A stretch of DNA of 64,000 nt from Paraburkholderia tagetis (GCF_022213065.1 NZ_JAKLJA010000029.1:32551-96550); one strand, 5' to 3'; counted from the first letter of the stretch, positions 1 to 9,170 are shown. A program made the numbers and translations. The notes: generated from the sequence alone by a model not told the origin.

Positions 1-1476
1 TCCCGCATCGCAGGACCGTACAGCATCGGCAGCTGGATCCTGGGCGCCATCATCATCATGTTGATTGCGCTGTGCTTCGCGGAGCTGGCCGCGCTCTTTC
101 CGCGCAGCGGCGCGCTGGTCCACATGAGCCACGCCAGCCACGGCGAAGGGCTCGGCCGCATCTGGTGCTGGCTGCTGTTTCTGGCCTATGTGCCGGTGCC
201 GGCAGTCGAAGCGGAGGCGATCGTCACCTACGCGAACAATTATTTGCCGTGGTTCATCCGCCCTGGCAGTTCCGGGCTGCTTACGTTGACGGGGTTCATC
301 GCCTGTGCCGTGCTGCTCGGCGTCATGGCGCTCCTGAACCTGATGGTGGTGCGCTGGCTGCTCAACGTGAACTCCACCATCACGTGGTGGAAGATCCTGG
401 TGCCGCTCGTCACCATCGCCGGGCTGATCGTGGCGAGCACACACTGGGACGTCATGCAGGCTGCGCCCGGCACGTACAAGCTTTCCGGCATGTTCACGGC
501 GTTGCCGGCCGCCGGCATCGTCTTCAGCTATCTCGGCTTTCGCACGGCCATCGACCTGGGCGGCGAGACCGCCAACCCGCACCGCGACATCCCGCTTGCC
601 GTGGTAGGGGCCGTGGTGCTGGCCGCCGTCATCTACATTCTGCTCCAGGTCGCGTTCATCATGGCGCTCTCGCCCGGTGACCTCGCGCACGGCTGGGCGC
701 AGTTGAGCTTCAAGGGCGAAATGGGACCGTTCGCCGGACTCGCGGCCACGCTCGGGCTCGGCTGGATGGCGACGCTGCTCTACATCGACGCCTATGTCTC
801 GCCGGGCGGCACCGGCCTCATGTACATGACGGGCGGCTCGCGCGTCCTGTTCGCCAGCGGTGAAATGAATGCAGGCCCGCGCGCGCTCACGCGCCTGAAC
901 GACAACAAGATTCCATGGGTCGGCGTGCTCGCGATGTGGGTCGTCGGTGTGCTGTTTCTGCTGCCCTTCCCTGCGTGGCAGCAAATGGTCAACTACATTA
1001 CTTCCGTTACCGTGTTGACCTATGGCCTCGGTCCCGTCGCGCTCATGGTCCTGCGGCGCAATCTGCCGGATCTCCAACGGCCGTTCCGCATGAGCGGCGC
1101 CGGCATCATCGCCCCGCTCGCCTTTATCTGCAGCAACCTCATCATCTACTGGACGGGCTTCAAGACCAACAATTTCCTGTTCTCGCTGGTGGCGATCGGC
1201 TTCGTGCTCTATGCGCTGCACTATCACCTCATCGCGCGGCGCAGCGTGCACGACTTCGGCTGGCGCCATATCGCGTGGCTGCTGCCCTGGTTCGGCGGCC
1301 TGTGGGTGCTGTCGTGGCTCGGCGGGATCGGCGGAGGGCGCGGGGCGATCAGCTTCGGCTGGGACATCCTGGTCGTCACGCTCTGGAGCATCGTGGTGCT
1401 GGTGCTTGCGCTGCGCTGCTCGTTGAACGCGAATGAGACGGCGAACATGATGTCGCGCATGAACAGCACCAGCTAG
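1..1476 (+). CDS. APC-superfamily amino-acid permease, 5' truncated by window edge
   Basis: The reading frame is open from base 1, so the gene starts outside the window; 491 codons are visible. About ten to eleven hydrophobic segments run through the product, with the APC-type stretch around GFRTAIDLGGETANPHRDIP that matches the conserved TM6 region of amino acid/polyamine permeases. The family moves amino acids, usually as proton symporters or exchangers, across the inner membrane; the length resembles aspartate:proton symporter-type members. The first Met in frame (position 58) lies inside a membrane helix and is not a credible start. The downstream ClC gene follows after 57 bp, so co-transcription is possible. 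Substrate cannot be read from sequence. Confidence 0.85.
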   Translation, partial: SRIAGPYSIGSWILGAIIIMLIALCFAELAALFPRSGALVHMSHASHGEGLGRIWCWLLFLAYVPVPAVEAEAIVTYANNYLPWFIRPGSSGLLTLTGFIACAVLLGVMALLNLMVVRWLLNVNSTITWWKILVPLVTIAGLIVASTHWDVMQAAPGTYKLSGMFTALPAAGIVFSYLGFRTAIDLGGETANPHRDIPLAVVGAVVLAAVIYILLQVAFIMALSPGDLAHGWAQLSFKGEMGPFAGLAATLGLGWMATLLYIDAYVSPGGTGLMYMTGGSRVLFASGEMNAGPRALTRLNDNKIPWVGVLAMWVVGVLFLLPFPAWQQMVNYITSVTVLTYGLGPVALMVLRRNLPDLQRPFRMSGAGIIAPLAFICSNLIIYWTGFKTNNFLFSLVAIGFVLYALHYHLIARRSVHDFGWRHIAWLLPWFGGLWVLSWLGGIGGGRGAISFGWDILVVTLWSIVVLVLALRCSLNANETANMMSRMNSTS

Positions 1477-1533
1477 CGTCGACGACCCGCCGACTACGGC
1501 ACAGCAACCGATGATAGCCGGGAGCGCGTAGCC

Positions 1534-3498
1534 ATGAACGATGAGACGAGGCAACAGGCGATCAGCAAGGCAGCCCGCCGTGCCGTGCACGTTGCGTCGG
1601 GGCGTGCGGCGCCAGCCGCCGTGCCCGACGACGACACACAGCCAGTCGGCATCTATCTGCTGTGCTTTTACGCGTTCCTCGTGGGCATCGTCACCGGCCT
1701 CGGTGCCGTCGTGTTCCGCGGCCTGATTGGCGCCGTGCACAACACGTTCTTTCTCGGCCGCCTGTCGTTTTCCTACGATGCAAGCCGGTTTACGCCCGCC
1801 GCCCCCTGGGGCGCATGGGTGATTCTCGTACCCGTGGCAGGCGGCCTCGTGGTCACCTGGCTCGTCAGCACTTTCGCGCCCGAGGCGAAGGGGCACGGCG
1901 TCCCGGAGGTCATGGATGCGATTTACTTCCGGCGCGGCGTGATCCGGCCGGTCGTCGCCGTCGTGAAGTCGCTCGCGTCGGCATTCGCCATCGGCACCGG
2001 GGCGGCGGTCGGGCGCGAAGGACCCATCATCCAGATTGGTTCGGCGCTGGGCTCGACACTGGGCCAGGCAATGCCGATGGCCGCCGGCCAGCGCATCACG
2101 CTGGTCGCGGCCGGCGCGGGCGCGGGGATCGCCGCCACCTTCAACACGCCCATTGGCGGCGTCCTCTTCGCCACCGAACTGATGATGCCGGAAATCAGCG
2201 TCAATACCTTCTTGCCCGTTGCCCTCGCGACGGGTACGGCCACTTTCGTCGGGCGGCTTTTTTTCGGCGGCGAACCCGCGTTTCTCGTGCCTGTGCAACT
2301 GGGCGCGTTGCCCAATCATCCGGGCAGCGCCCTCACGATGCTGCTGTATGCGGTACTTGGGGCGATCACCGGCGTCGCCGCAGCGGGGCTCATACGTGCG
2401 CTGCACTGGGCCGAGGATAGCTTCGACCGTATCCGGTCGCGTTACTGGCGTCACGCGCTCGGAATGCTGCTTGTCGGTTCCCTGATGTACGTGTTGATGC
2501 GCCATGCGGGCCACTACTATGTGGAGGGCGTCGGCTACGCGACGATCCAGGCGACACTCTATGGGCAACTGCAGGGTGGACTATTTCTGCTCGCGCTCGC
2601 CCTGGCCAAAATGTTCGCGACTTCAGTCAGCCTGGGCTCGGGGTCGTCGGGCGGGGTCTTTTCGCCGTCGCTGTACATGGGCGCGACGCTCGGGGCAGCA
2701 ATCGCGTCGGCGTTCCAGCTCGTTTTGCCAGGCGTTCCGGTTAGCGCGCCTGCCTTCGCAATGGTGGGCATGGGCGCGATGGTCGGCGCGGGGACTGGTG
2801 CTGCGATGACGGCGGTGGCGATGATCTTCGAAATGACCCGCGACTACGACATCGTGCTGCCGATGATCATCGCCGTCGCTTTTGGTCTCGGCGCCCGTCG
2901 TCTGCTCTCGCCAGAGAGCATCTACACCCTCAAGCTCACGCGCCGCGGACACGTGATTCCGAACGCACTGCACGCCAACATGTTCATGGTGCAAAGCGCT
3001 GCACAGGTCATGGAAACGGACGTCCTCGTGCTCGATGCAGCGGTGCCGTTCCGCGATCTGCTGCGCTCGCCCGGCGACCCGGCGTTTCGTCACGTGGTCG
3101 TCACACGCAATGGACAGATAAACGGCGTACTGCGCATCAATACCGGACTGCGCAAGGCGGTGAGTCGCGACGATCCATCCGTGACACTCGGCCGGCTCGC
3201 GCAGCACAATTACATCGTCGTTGCCGAGTCCGATGCCGCGTTCGACGTCATCAACCAGCTGCGCCAGCACCGGGCGACGATGGCCATCGTCGTCACGGGC
3301 GATGCTTCGGCGATGCTGCGGGTCAGCGGTGTCATCGCCAAAGAACATATTGCCGACGCAGTCGCAAGCAGCATCCGCATTTTCCCGGCGCGTGCGAACA
3401 AGGGCACCCGCAGTTCGCCAGAAGCTGGCGATCCGTCGCGAGGTGACCCGCCGGCCTCTGGAGCAAAAACGGAGAATCGTCGTGAAACTGAAAGCTGA
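1534..3498 (+). CDS. ClC-family chloride channel/transporter with C-terminal CBS pair
   Basis: The 654-residue product has the three ClC signature blocks: GHGVPEV (120-126), GREGP with the gating glutamate (160-164) and GSGSSGGVFSPSL (368-380). A cytoplasmic tail from about residue 485 to 615 fits a pair of CBS domains, which bind adenine nucleotides in other ClC proteins. At the position of the E. coli ClC internal proton glutamate (second Glu of FIIEEM) this protein reads FATELM, so the second Glu is Leu; this loss is typical of channel-like or uncoupled members, though function cannot be concluded from one residue. The tail after about 620 is low-complexity. The 3' end overlaps the next small ORF by 17 bp. 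Confidence 0.92.
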   Translation: MNDETRQQAISKAARRAVHVASGRAAPAAVPDDDTQPVGIYLLCFYAFLVGIVTGLGAVVFRGLIGAVHNTFFLGRLSFSYDASRFTPAAPWGAWVILVPVAGGLVVTWLVSTFAPEAKGHGVPEVMDAIYFRRGVIRPVVAVVKSLASAFAIGTGAAVGREGPIIQIGSALGSTLGQAMPMAAGQRITLVAAGAGAGIAATFNTPIGGVLFATELMMPEISVNTFLPVALATGTATFVGRLFFGGEPAFLVPVQLGALPNHPGSALTMLLYAVLGAITGVAAAGLIRALHWAEDSFDRIRSRYWRHALGMLLVGSLMYVLMRHAGHYYVEGVGYATIQATLYGQLQGGLFLLALALAKMFATSVSLGSGSSGGVFSPSLYMGATLGAAIASAFQLVLPGVPVSAPAFAMVGMGAMVGAGTGAAMTAVAMIFEMTRDYDIVLPMIIAVAFGLGARRLLSPESIYTLKLTRRGHVIPNALHANMFMVQSAAQVMETDVLVLDAAVPFRDLLRSPGDPAFRHVVVTRNGQINGVLRINTGLRKAVSRDDPSVTLGRLAQHNYIVVAESDAAFDVINQLRQHRATMAIVVTGDASAMLRVSGVIAKEHIADAVASSIRIFPARANKGTRSSPEAGDPSRGDPPASGAKTENRRETES

Positions 3499-3730
3499 AT
3501 GGCGTGAAGTCCGCACGCGCATCGAAGCCGCGTTGCATCCAGCAAAGCAACACGATACCCCGGGATTCGCCGGCACGGTCGAGGATGACCGCGAATGGGT
3601 GGTCGTCTATCGAACGGCAAACGGATTTTGCTGCATGTATTGTGGGCTGCCCGTCGATTTCGAGGACATGCTGGACGTCCAGACGTGGGCGGATGAAATG
3701 GATGTACGTACCTATTACATGGGATTGTGA
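3482..3730 (+). CDS. Small protein with CxxC motif, overlapping the ClC gene
   Basis: An 82-residue frame starts at a GTG preceded by GGAG at good spacing (around 3470) and overlaps the 3' end of the ClC gene by 17 bp, which suggests translational coupling. The C-terminal half, FCCMYCGLPVDFEDML and onward to TYYMGL, is conserved-looking and contains a CxxC pair plus an acidic stretch; the N-terminal part is basic and helical. I do not recognise the family. The ATG-initiated longer frame beginning at 3221 is inside the ClC gene and is rejected as the start. It may bind a metal or act as an accessory to the transporter, but neither is shown. Confidence 0.55.
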   Translation: MKLKAEWREVRTRIEAALHPAKQHDTPGFAGTVEDDREWVVVYRTANGFCCMYCGLPVDFEDMLDVQTWADEMDVRTYYMGL

Positions 3731-3772
3731 ATCGTGTGGCGGCTCAGGACGTCCGGACCAACCTGATATGGA

Positions 3773-4278
3773 TTACTGATGGTAAAGCAGGTCGGCGCGC
3801 CGGTTCTGGGCCCACGACGCCTCGTCGTGACCAGGCGCCACAGGCTTCTCCTTGCCAAGGCTGACAGCTTCAAGCCGGGAGCCCGAGACGCCGAGCGATT
3901 CGAGTTCGTGCAGCACGGCTTCAGACGGGCGCGCCCTGAGCGCGAGGTTGTACTCGTCCGTGCAACGCTCGTCAGTATTGCCCTGGATCAGTACATGCTG
4001 CGCCGGGTGGTCGCGCAGATAGCTGGCGTGATCGCGTGGTAGCGGCAGGTAATCGATCTTCACGTCATAGCTGTCGAAGTCGAAATAAATACTGCTTTTG
4101 GCGAGCGGACTGTTGGGGCGCTGAGTTCGTCGACCGACGAAAGGCTCCCGGTGACCGGCTGCGTGGTAGCAGCGTTCATGTTTGATACGCCACCTGATGC
4201 CGGAACTGTGGTCGTCGAGTGGCATCCGGCAAGCAGCGCGGCCAGCAGGATTGCAGTGCAGGTTCGGCTCAGGCGCAT
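3773..4278 (-). pseudogene. Pal/OmpA-like peptidoglycan-associated lipoprotein, frameshifted
   Basis: The N-terminal frame starts at 4278 behind a GGAGG site and gives a lipoprotein signal with lipobox LLAGC followed by a Ser/Thr-rich linker. Near 4110-4130 homology jumps one frame to PNSPLAKSSIYFDFDSYDVK, the start of an OmpA-like domain that continues through IQGNTDERCTDEYNLAL to the end at 3773. In the family the peptidoglycan-binding motif is usually NTDERGT-EYNLALGxRR; here the Gly is Cys and the segment after NLAL reads RARPSE. That is restored to GRARSE if one base is removed and one added nearby. One uncompensated and one apparently compensated indel argue for decay rather than a single sequencing slip. 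A functional Tol-associated Pal must be elsewhere. Confidence 0.75.
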
Positions 4279-4437
4279 GACGGCCTCCGGTTCGGTAGCG
4301 AAGCATCGATATTCCGGTTGCAGTCCAGGTGGCAACATCGCAGGATTCCAGCGCATTTTGCGTGTCGAATGTGTATTTCCGTGAGCAGAGCCACGCACCG
4401 GAGTGATCAGGCGCAATGGCGTGCCAGAATCGACAGA

Positions 4438-4454
4438 TTTAAGCTTCCTTTAAG
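4438..4454. promoter_or_regulatory. PmrA/QseB-type direct-repeat box
   Basis: TTTAAG-N5-TTTAAG lies about 160 bp upstream of the Pal-like pseudogene. OmpR-family regulators of the PmrA/QseB group bind YTTAAG direct repeats with 5-bp spacing. Two further copies occur at 13595 and 13730. Predicted from pattern only. Confidence 0.45.
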
Positions 4455-4559
4455 TATATCGGCGTAAAGTGCCACAAATGTCACGCCGTGACATTTCTTG
4501 CGATATGCTTGCAGCGAGCGCACCGCATGATTAGGCGTCATCGTTGTACCCTCAGCTTG
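4455..4559. other. Intergenic, no gene seen
   Basis: This is the remaining part of the gap between the Pal-like pseudogene and the MFS gene. I see no ORF with a ribosome-binding site here. It would hold the promoter for the rightward leader that follows. Confidence 0.4.
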
Positions 4560-4640
4560 CTGGACTGAAAACGTCCAGTTGCCACCGGTAGAGTGCCGGG
4601 GGCAGCTCCCCTGACCCAGCGTTGCCGCTGGGTTTTTTTT
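4560..4640 (+). ncRNA. Structured leader or small RNA ending in an intrinsic terminator
   Basis: Three consecutive hairpins can be drawn: CTGGAC/GTCCAG (4560-4578), GGGG/CCCC (4598-4611) and ACCCAGC/GCTGGGT (4614-4633), the last followed by seven T residues. The element sits just upstream of the MFS gene, so it may be an attenuator or riboswitch-like leader, or an independent small RNA. It does not match the riboswitch consensus sequences I can recall (TPP, SAM, fluoride, glycine, cobalamin). Confidence 0.4.
4614..4640 (+). terminator. Rho-independent terminator
   Basis: A 7-bp GC-rich stem (ACCCAGC / GCTGGGT) with a 6-nt loop is followed immediately by a run of T. It lies 12 bp before the chosen MFS start. 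Confidence 0.7.
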
Positions 4641-4651
4641 CGATTGCCCAG

Positions 4652-5851
4652 ATGCGCACCTCCTCCACGTCGCCGACTCCCTCCTCGCGCATGAGCGCGC
4701 CCGAAATGCGCGCGACCGTGTCGCTGGCCGCGATCTTCGCGCTGCGCATGCTGGGCCTGTTCATGATCATGCCGGTGTTTTCGGTCTATGCGAAAACCAT
4801 TCCCGGCGGCGACAACGTGCTGCTCGTCGGCATCGCCCTTGGCGCCTACGGCGTCACGCAGTCGCTTCTCTACATCTTTTACGGCTGGCTTTCCGACAGG
4901 ATGGGCCGCAAGCCCGTGATCATCACCGGCCTCGTGATCTTCGCCCTGGGCAGCTTCGTGGCGGCCTTCGCGCACGACATCACCTGGATCATCGTCGGCC
5001 GGGTGATTCAGGGCATGGGCGCGATTTCCTCGGCGGTCCTCGCGTTCATCGCCGACCTCACCTCCGAAGAGCACCGCACCAAGGCCATGGCGATGGTGGG
5101 TGGCTCGATCGGCCTGTCCTTCGCCGTGGCGATCGTGGGTGCGCCCATCGTATTTCACTGGGTGGGCATGAGCGGCCTGTTCGCGCTCGTCGGCGTGTTC
5201 TCGATCCTCGCGGTGGGCGTCGTGCTGTGGATCGTGCCCGATGCACCCAGGCCCGTGCATGTGCGTGCGCCATTCGCCGAAGTCCTGCGCAACGTGGAAC
5301 TGCTGCGCCTGAACTTCGGCGTGCTCGTGCTGCACGCCACACAGACCGCGCTCTTTCTCGTCGTGCCGCGTCTGCTGGTGGACGCGGGTCTGCCGGTCGC
5401 CGCGCACTGGAAGATTTATCTGCCGGTGATGGGTGTCTCGTTCGTCCTGATGGTGCCTGCCATCATCGCCGCAGAAAAGCGGGGCAAGATGAAGGCCGTG
5501 CTGTGCTCGGCCATTGCGCTTGTCCTGATCGGCCAGCTTCTTCTCGGCTCGCTTGCGCATACCATTGCAATCGTGGCGGCCGTGCTGTTCGTGTACTTCC
5601 TTGGGTTCAACATCCTGGAGGCTTCGCAGCCCTCGCTGGTGTCCAAGCTCGCACCGGGCAACCGCAAGGGCGCGGCCACGGGCGTCTATAACACCACCCA
5701 GTCGATCGGGCTTGCACTCGGCGGCGTGGTGGGTGGGTGGCTGCTCAAGTACGGCAGCGCGAGCGCCGTGTTCTACACGTGTTCGGGGCTCGTGTTCTGC
5801 TGGCTCCTGATCGCGGCCAGCATGAAGGCGCCGCCGCTGCGCCGTGCCTGA
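4652..5851 (+). CDS. MFS transporter (YajR-like drug/proton antiporter family)
   Basis: The product is about 399 residues with twelve predicted membrane spans. It has the MFS loop 2-3 motif YGWLSDRMGRKPVI and the motif GRVIQGMGAISSAVLAF in TM4-5, as in YajR-type exporters. Unlike E. coli YajR there is no long C-terminal ferredoxin-like domain. The ORF can be extended to 4622, but that codes through the terminator hairpin and is rejected. ATG at 4652 is chosen; ATG at 4691 is an alternative, and neither has a clear Shine-Dalgarno site. The gene lies between two ClC genes on the same strand. Substrate unknown. Confidence 0.85.
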   Translation: MRTSSTSPTPSSRMSAPEMRATVSLAAIFALRMLGLFMIMPVFSVYAKTIPGGDNVLLVGIALGAYGVTQSLLYIFYGWLSDRMGRKPVIITGLVIFALGSFVAAFAHDITWIIVGRVIQGMGAISSAVLAFIADLTSEEHRTKAMAMVGGSIGLSFAVAIVGAPIVFHWVGMSGLFALVGVFSILAVGVVLWIVPDAPRPVHVRAPFAEVLRNVELLRLNFGVLVLHATQTALFLVVPRLLVDAGLPVAAHWKIYLPVMGVSFVLMVPAIIAAEKRGKMKAVLCSAIALVLIGQLLLGSLAHTIAIVAAVLFVYFLGFNILEASQPSLVSKLAPGNRKGAATGVYNTTQSIGLALGGVVGGWLLKYGSASAVFYTCSGLVFCWLLIAASMKAPPLRRA

Positions 5852-5932
5852 TTTTTTTGAGTGCCGGCACGAACTGAAGGAAACGCCTGTACCATCAACA
5901 TAACGACAATCGACAAACAGGGGATACCGATC

Positions 5933-7243
5933 TTGCGAATCTTCGGTCTGGTCGACAAGCGAACGTTACAGCGCGTCAACCGGCTGTGGCTCCACTATGG
6001 CGTGTTCTGGCTGGGCGCGATCGCGGTCGGCCTCGTCGCCGTGCTCTACGCAAAGCTGATCGACTTCGGTTACGCGCTGTTCCTGCATTACGCGGCTGAG
6101 CGGTTCTGGCTGCCACTCCTCGTTGCGCCTGCAACGGGTGCCGTGACGGTCTGGCTCACGCGGCGGTTTTTCGCTGGCTCCGAAGGCAGCGGCATTCCGC
6201 AGGTCATTGCGATGCTGCATGGGCCGAACGAGCTCGGGCCACAACTGCTCACGCTGCGCATCCTCATCGGCAAGATTTTCATCTCGTTCCTGGCGATTCT
6301 CGGTGGATTCACGATTGGCCGCGAAGGCCCCACCATTCATGTCGGCGCCGCCCTGATGTTCAGCCTGCGACGCTTCTATCCACAGCGCTTCCTCGCCATC
6401 CGGCCAGGTGTGCTCGAACGCAGGCTGGCGCTCGCGGGCGCCGCCGCCGGCCTCTCCGCGGCATTCAATGCGCCGCTCGCCGGCGTCGTGTTTGCCATCG
6501 AAGAACTCATGCGCAGTTTCGAGCAGCGCACGAGCGGTGTCCTCGTCACGGCCATCATCTTTGCTGGCGTCGTTTCGCTGGGGCTCCAGGGCAACTACGT
6601 CTATTTCGGCACGATCGATATCGGCTCGGGGCTGCCCCGCTCGCTGAGCCTCGCCGTCGTGCTGATTGGCGTGTTCGCCGGCGTGCTGGGCGGATGTTTC
6701 TGCTGGCTGCTGCTCAATACCCGGCGCTGGATGCCGCAGGTGCTGCTCGACATGCGCGCACAACGGCCGGTGCTGTTCGGGGCGCTCTGCGGCCTCGTCA
6801 TCGCCATCGTTGGCGTACTGTCGCACCGTCACACGTTTGGCAGCGGCTATGCCGAGGCGCGCGGCATGCTCGAGGGCACTGCGCACGTCAGCGCGGCGTA
6901 TCCCATTCTCAAGCTCACCTCGATGGTGGGCTCGTACCTGCCGGGCGCACCCGGCGGCCTGTTCGCGCCGTCGCTGGCCATCGGCTCCGGCATCGGCAAT
7001 ACCTTGCACATGGTGTTCTCGCACATGCAGCTCCCGATGCTGATCGCGCTCGGCATGGTTGGATATCTCGCGGCGGTCACTCAGAGTCCGATCACGGCGT
7101 TCGTGATTGTCATCGAGATGATCAACGGGCACGCACTCGTCATTTCGCTGATGGCCACCGCGCTCATCTCGAGCCGCGTCTCGCGCTTTTTTGCGCCACC
7201 GCTGTACGAGGCGTTATCGGAGCGCTATCTGCGCGAGTCATGA
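5933..7243 (+). CDS. ClC-family chloride transporter without CBS domains
   Basis: This second ClC gene encodes about 436 residues and ends soon after the last membrane helix, so it lacks CBS domains. It keeps GSGIP, GREGP (gating Glu) and GGLFAPSL. It also keeps both glutamates of the FAIEEL segment, which corresponds to the internal proton site of E. coli ClC, so it looks like a Cl-/H+ antiporter. The longer frame from 5861 begins MPARTEGNAC; I prefer the TTG at 5933, which has AGGGGAT upstream, but the start is uncertain. It is only about a quarter to a third identical by eye to the ClC at 1534 and is not a recent duplicate. Confidence 0.9.
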   Translation: MRIFGLVDKRTLQRVNRLWLHYGVFWLGAIAVGLVAVLYAKLIDFGYALFLHYAAERFWLPLLVAPATGAVTVWLTRRFFAGSEGSGIPQVIAMLHGPNELGPQLLTLRILIGKIFISFLAILGGFTIGREGPTIHVGAALMFSLRRFYPQRFLAIRPGVLERRLALAGAAAGLSAAFNAPLAGVVFAIEELMRSFEQRTSGVLVTAIIFAGVVSLGLQGNYVYFGTIDIGSGLPRSLSLAVVLIGVFAGVLGGCFCWLLLNTRRWMPQVLLDMRAQRPVLFGALCGLVIAIVGVLSHRHTFGSGYAEARGMLEGTAHVSAAYPILKLTSMVGSYLPGAPGGLFAPSLAIGSGIGNTLHMVFSHMQLPMLIALGMVGYLAAVTQSPITAFVIVIEMINGHALVISLMATALISSRVSRFFAPPLYEALSERYLRES

Positions 7244-7290
7244 CTTCTAGGCCTGCCGTGCGCGCCTGTCCAGATACCAACGGGGTTGAA

Positions 7291-7965
7291 ATGAAGATTG
7301 CCGACAAGGTCGAACAGCGTCTGCTGGGCACGGCGCGTACGCTGTGCCTCATCTCCCTGGTCGCCGCCGTGCTGGCGATGACCGCCCTCATGTTCGCGCT
7401 AGCCGCGCCTGGCAAGGCGCAACCGGTCGCCGATCCGCCGGTGCGCGCGACCGACGTGCTCGCGTCGATCCCGGGCTCGGAGGCGTCCAACGATGCGATA
7501 TCTGACAACAACGTGGGCAACAGCGCGAGCGACGGTGCGGCCGCGTTGTCGATCCAGGCCGCTGCGGGACTGACGGTCTCTGCCCCGCTGCGTCAGGTCC
7601 TGAGCCAGGACAACGCAAGCCAGCCGCTCCTGGAAGCGTGGCTGGATAGCGTACCCCTCCCGGACCGGCAGGCATTCCTCAATGAGCTTTCCGACGTGGT
7701 CGCGCATGCCAACCAGCATGCGGCGGCGTGGGAATGGGATGATCGCAACCGCTACGTTGCGGCAGCGATGAATCAATATGCCCGTGTCAAGACGGAGCGC
7801 ATTGCGTCCGCGCAAAGCGCCATCGCCGCGGCGCACGACCGGATCGCGCAGTTCAGGTCGTCGCTGGGGACGCTACTCGCGCTGACCGGATTCCTCACGT
7901 TGTTGCTGGTGCTGATCTCCATCGAGCGCAACACCCGTCATCTGCGCGCCGAACGAAAGGTCTGA
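7291..7965 (+). CDS. Hypothetical inner-membrane protein with two membrane spans
   Basis: A 224-residue product starts at an ATG behind GGGGTTG, 48 bp after the ClC gene. One hydrophobic segment lies near residues 16-40 and another near 190-212. Between them is a periplasmic-looking helical region with an Ala/Ser/Asp-rich linker and then a segment rich in Gln, Asp and Trp (AWLDSVPLPDRQAFLNELSD). The topology resembles sensor input domains, but there is no HAMP or kinase. I do not recognise the family. Position suggests co-transcription with the upstream ClC gene. Confidence 0.65.
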   Translation: MKIADKVEQRLLGTARTLCLISLVAAVLAMTALMFALAAPGKAQPVADPPVRATDVLASIPGSEASNDAISDNNVGNSASDGAAALSIQAAAGLTVSAPLRQVLSQDNASQPLLEAWLDSVPLPDRQAFLNELSDVVAHANQHAAAWEWDDRNRYVAAAMNQYARVKTERIASAQSAIAAAHDRIAQFRSSLGTLLALTGFLTLLLVLISIERNTRHLRAERKV

Positions 7966-8120
7966 TGCAATCGACCGCGAGCGTTCGAGCTGCACAACCG
8001 GGCCGCGCTGGTTGAGCGATGCGTACCCGGACGTGTCGATTCATCGGGAATGGTCGTCCGGAAAAGGAAAAAACTCTCCCGGCATCCGCGGCGCAAGCCA
8101 CGCGCCAATCTGCGGGACGC

Positions 8121-9167
8121 TCATCTCACTACACAATCGCGCACGAGAAGTCCGACACGGCTGCGCGGCGTGAATGAGGCCGCGAAGCGCATGGCGGCGT
8201 CCTGCTGACGCAACATGAAGCCCCGCAGACGTTGCTCATACGCTGAAAAGGCACGTGCGAAATCCCCATCTGCAATGTTCAACCCTTCCGCCAGAACATA
8301 GGCGCCCAGCATCGCAAACGCTGCGCCCGCACCAGCAGCAACGAAGGGCTCTGCGCGGCATCCCCCCAATAGCGCGACCCTGCCCCTTGTCCATCTGGGC
8401 ATGCGAACCTGGCTGACTGCATCGAAATAGAGCTCAGGCGTGATATCGAATTGCGCCAGAATCTCACGTGTTTCCTAGCCATCGCAGGCAAAACACGCAC
8501 GGAGCCTGGCCTTCTGCGCGGCCACATTGTGAGCGGCAATGCCAGCCTTTGTGGTCTCTGCAAACACCAAAAGAAATGCGTTTCGGCCTTCTCGCATGGC
8601 GTATCGGCTGATCTGCCGGCCAGGCCTCGCGAAACTCACATAGGTCGCTTCATCCCGATGCGGATAGCCAGCAGATCAAAGCATCGCCTCTCTCCCCCCG
8701 AGAGCTCGACCACGACGCCTTGGGCGTTCTGGATCACCGAATGCATGGAGACGCTGTATAACACCTCAACCCGGTCGCTGATCGTGTCGTAGAGCGTTCG
8801 CGCCAGGTCGCCGCGTGGAATGCTAAAAAACCTTCCGTTCAACGCCTTGCGCAACATGGCCCCGCCCAAATCCCGAAACTTTTCGTCCCCGCTCGTCGAC
8901 GAACTTCAGACTGTCGAACTGGTAGGCGCGTTCTTGCTCCGATCGCAACAGACCATAGCGCTCGACGATGTCACATCCGGTACCCCACACATCGATCAGG
9001 TAGCTACCATCGCGGAACGCAGCGGCGCGTTCGATAACCGTGGGTTCAAAACCGTACCGCAAAAGCCGGTGAGCCAGGGACGGCCCGGCAATCCCCGCGC
9101 CACAGATCAGAATTCGGCGGTTCCCTGTCGCCAAGGCTGGATCTCCTCCGTGACTACCGCGCGTCAT
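8121..9167 (-). pseudogene. FAD-dependent monooxygenase, multiply frameshifted
   Basis: The N-terminal part (9167-8823) has the FAD fingerprint ILICGAGIAGPSLAHRLL and an ERAAAFRDGSYLIDVWG stretch typical of UbiH/PHBH-type aromatic monooxygenases. Homology then moves to a second frame (8869-8636), with RGDLARTLYD, and finally to two overlapping frames near 8400. There GDAAQSPSLL and the continuation GAGAAFAMLGAYVLAEGLN are split, though together they form the normal GDAA-x-P-G-x-G motif. At least three frame changes in about 1 kb make this a dead gene. Confidence 0.8.
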
Positions 9168-9170
9168 GCG

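Noticed and set aside
2623..3576. 317-residue minus-strand ORF
   Set aside because: It is antisense to the first ClC gene and rich in His/Arg without motifs.
4622..4651. MFS start at 4622
   Set aside because: It would translate the terminator hairpin and T-run; no ribosome-binding site precedes it.
5966..7132. 388-residue minus-strand ORF
   Set aside because: It is antisense to the second ClC gene and has shadow-like composition.
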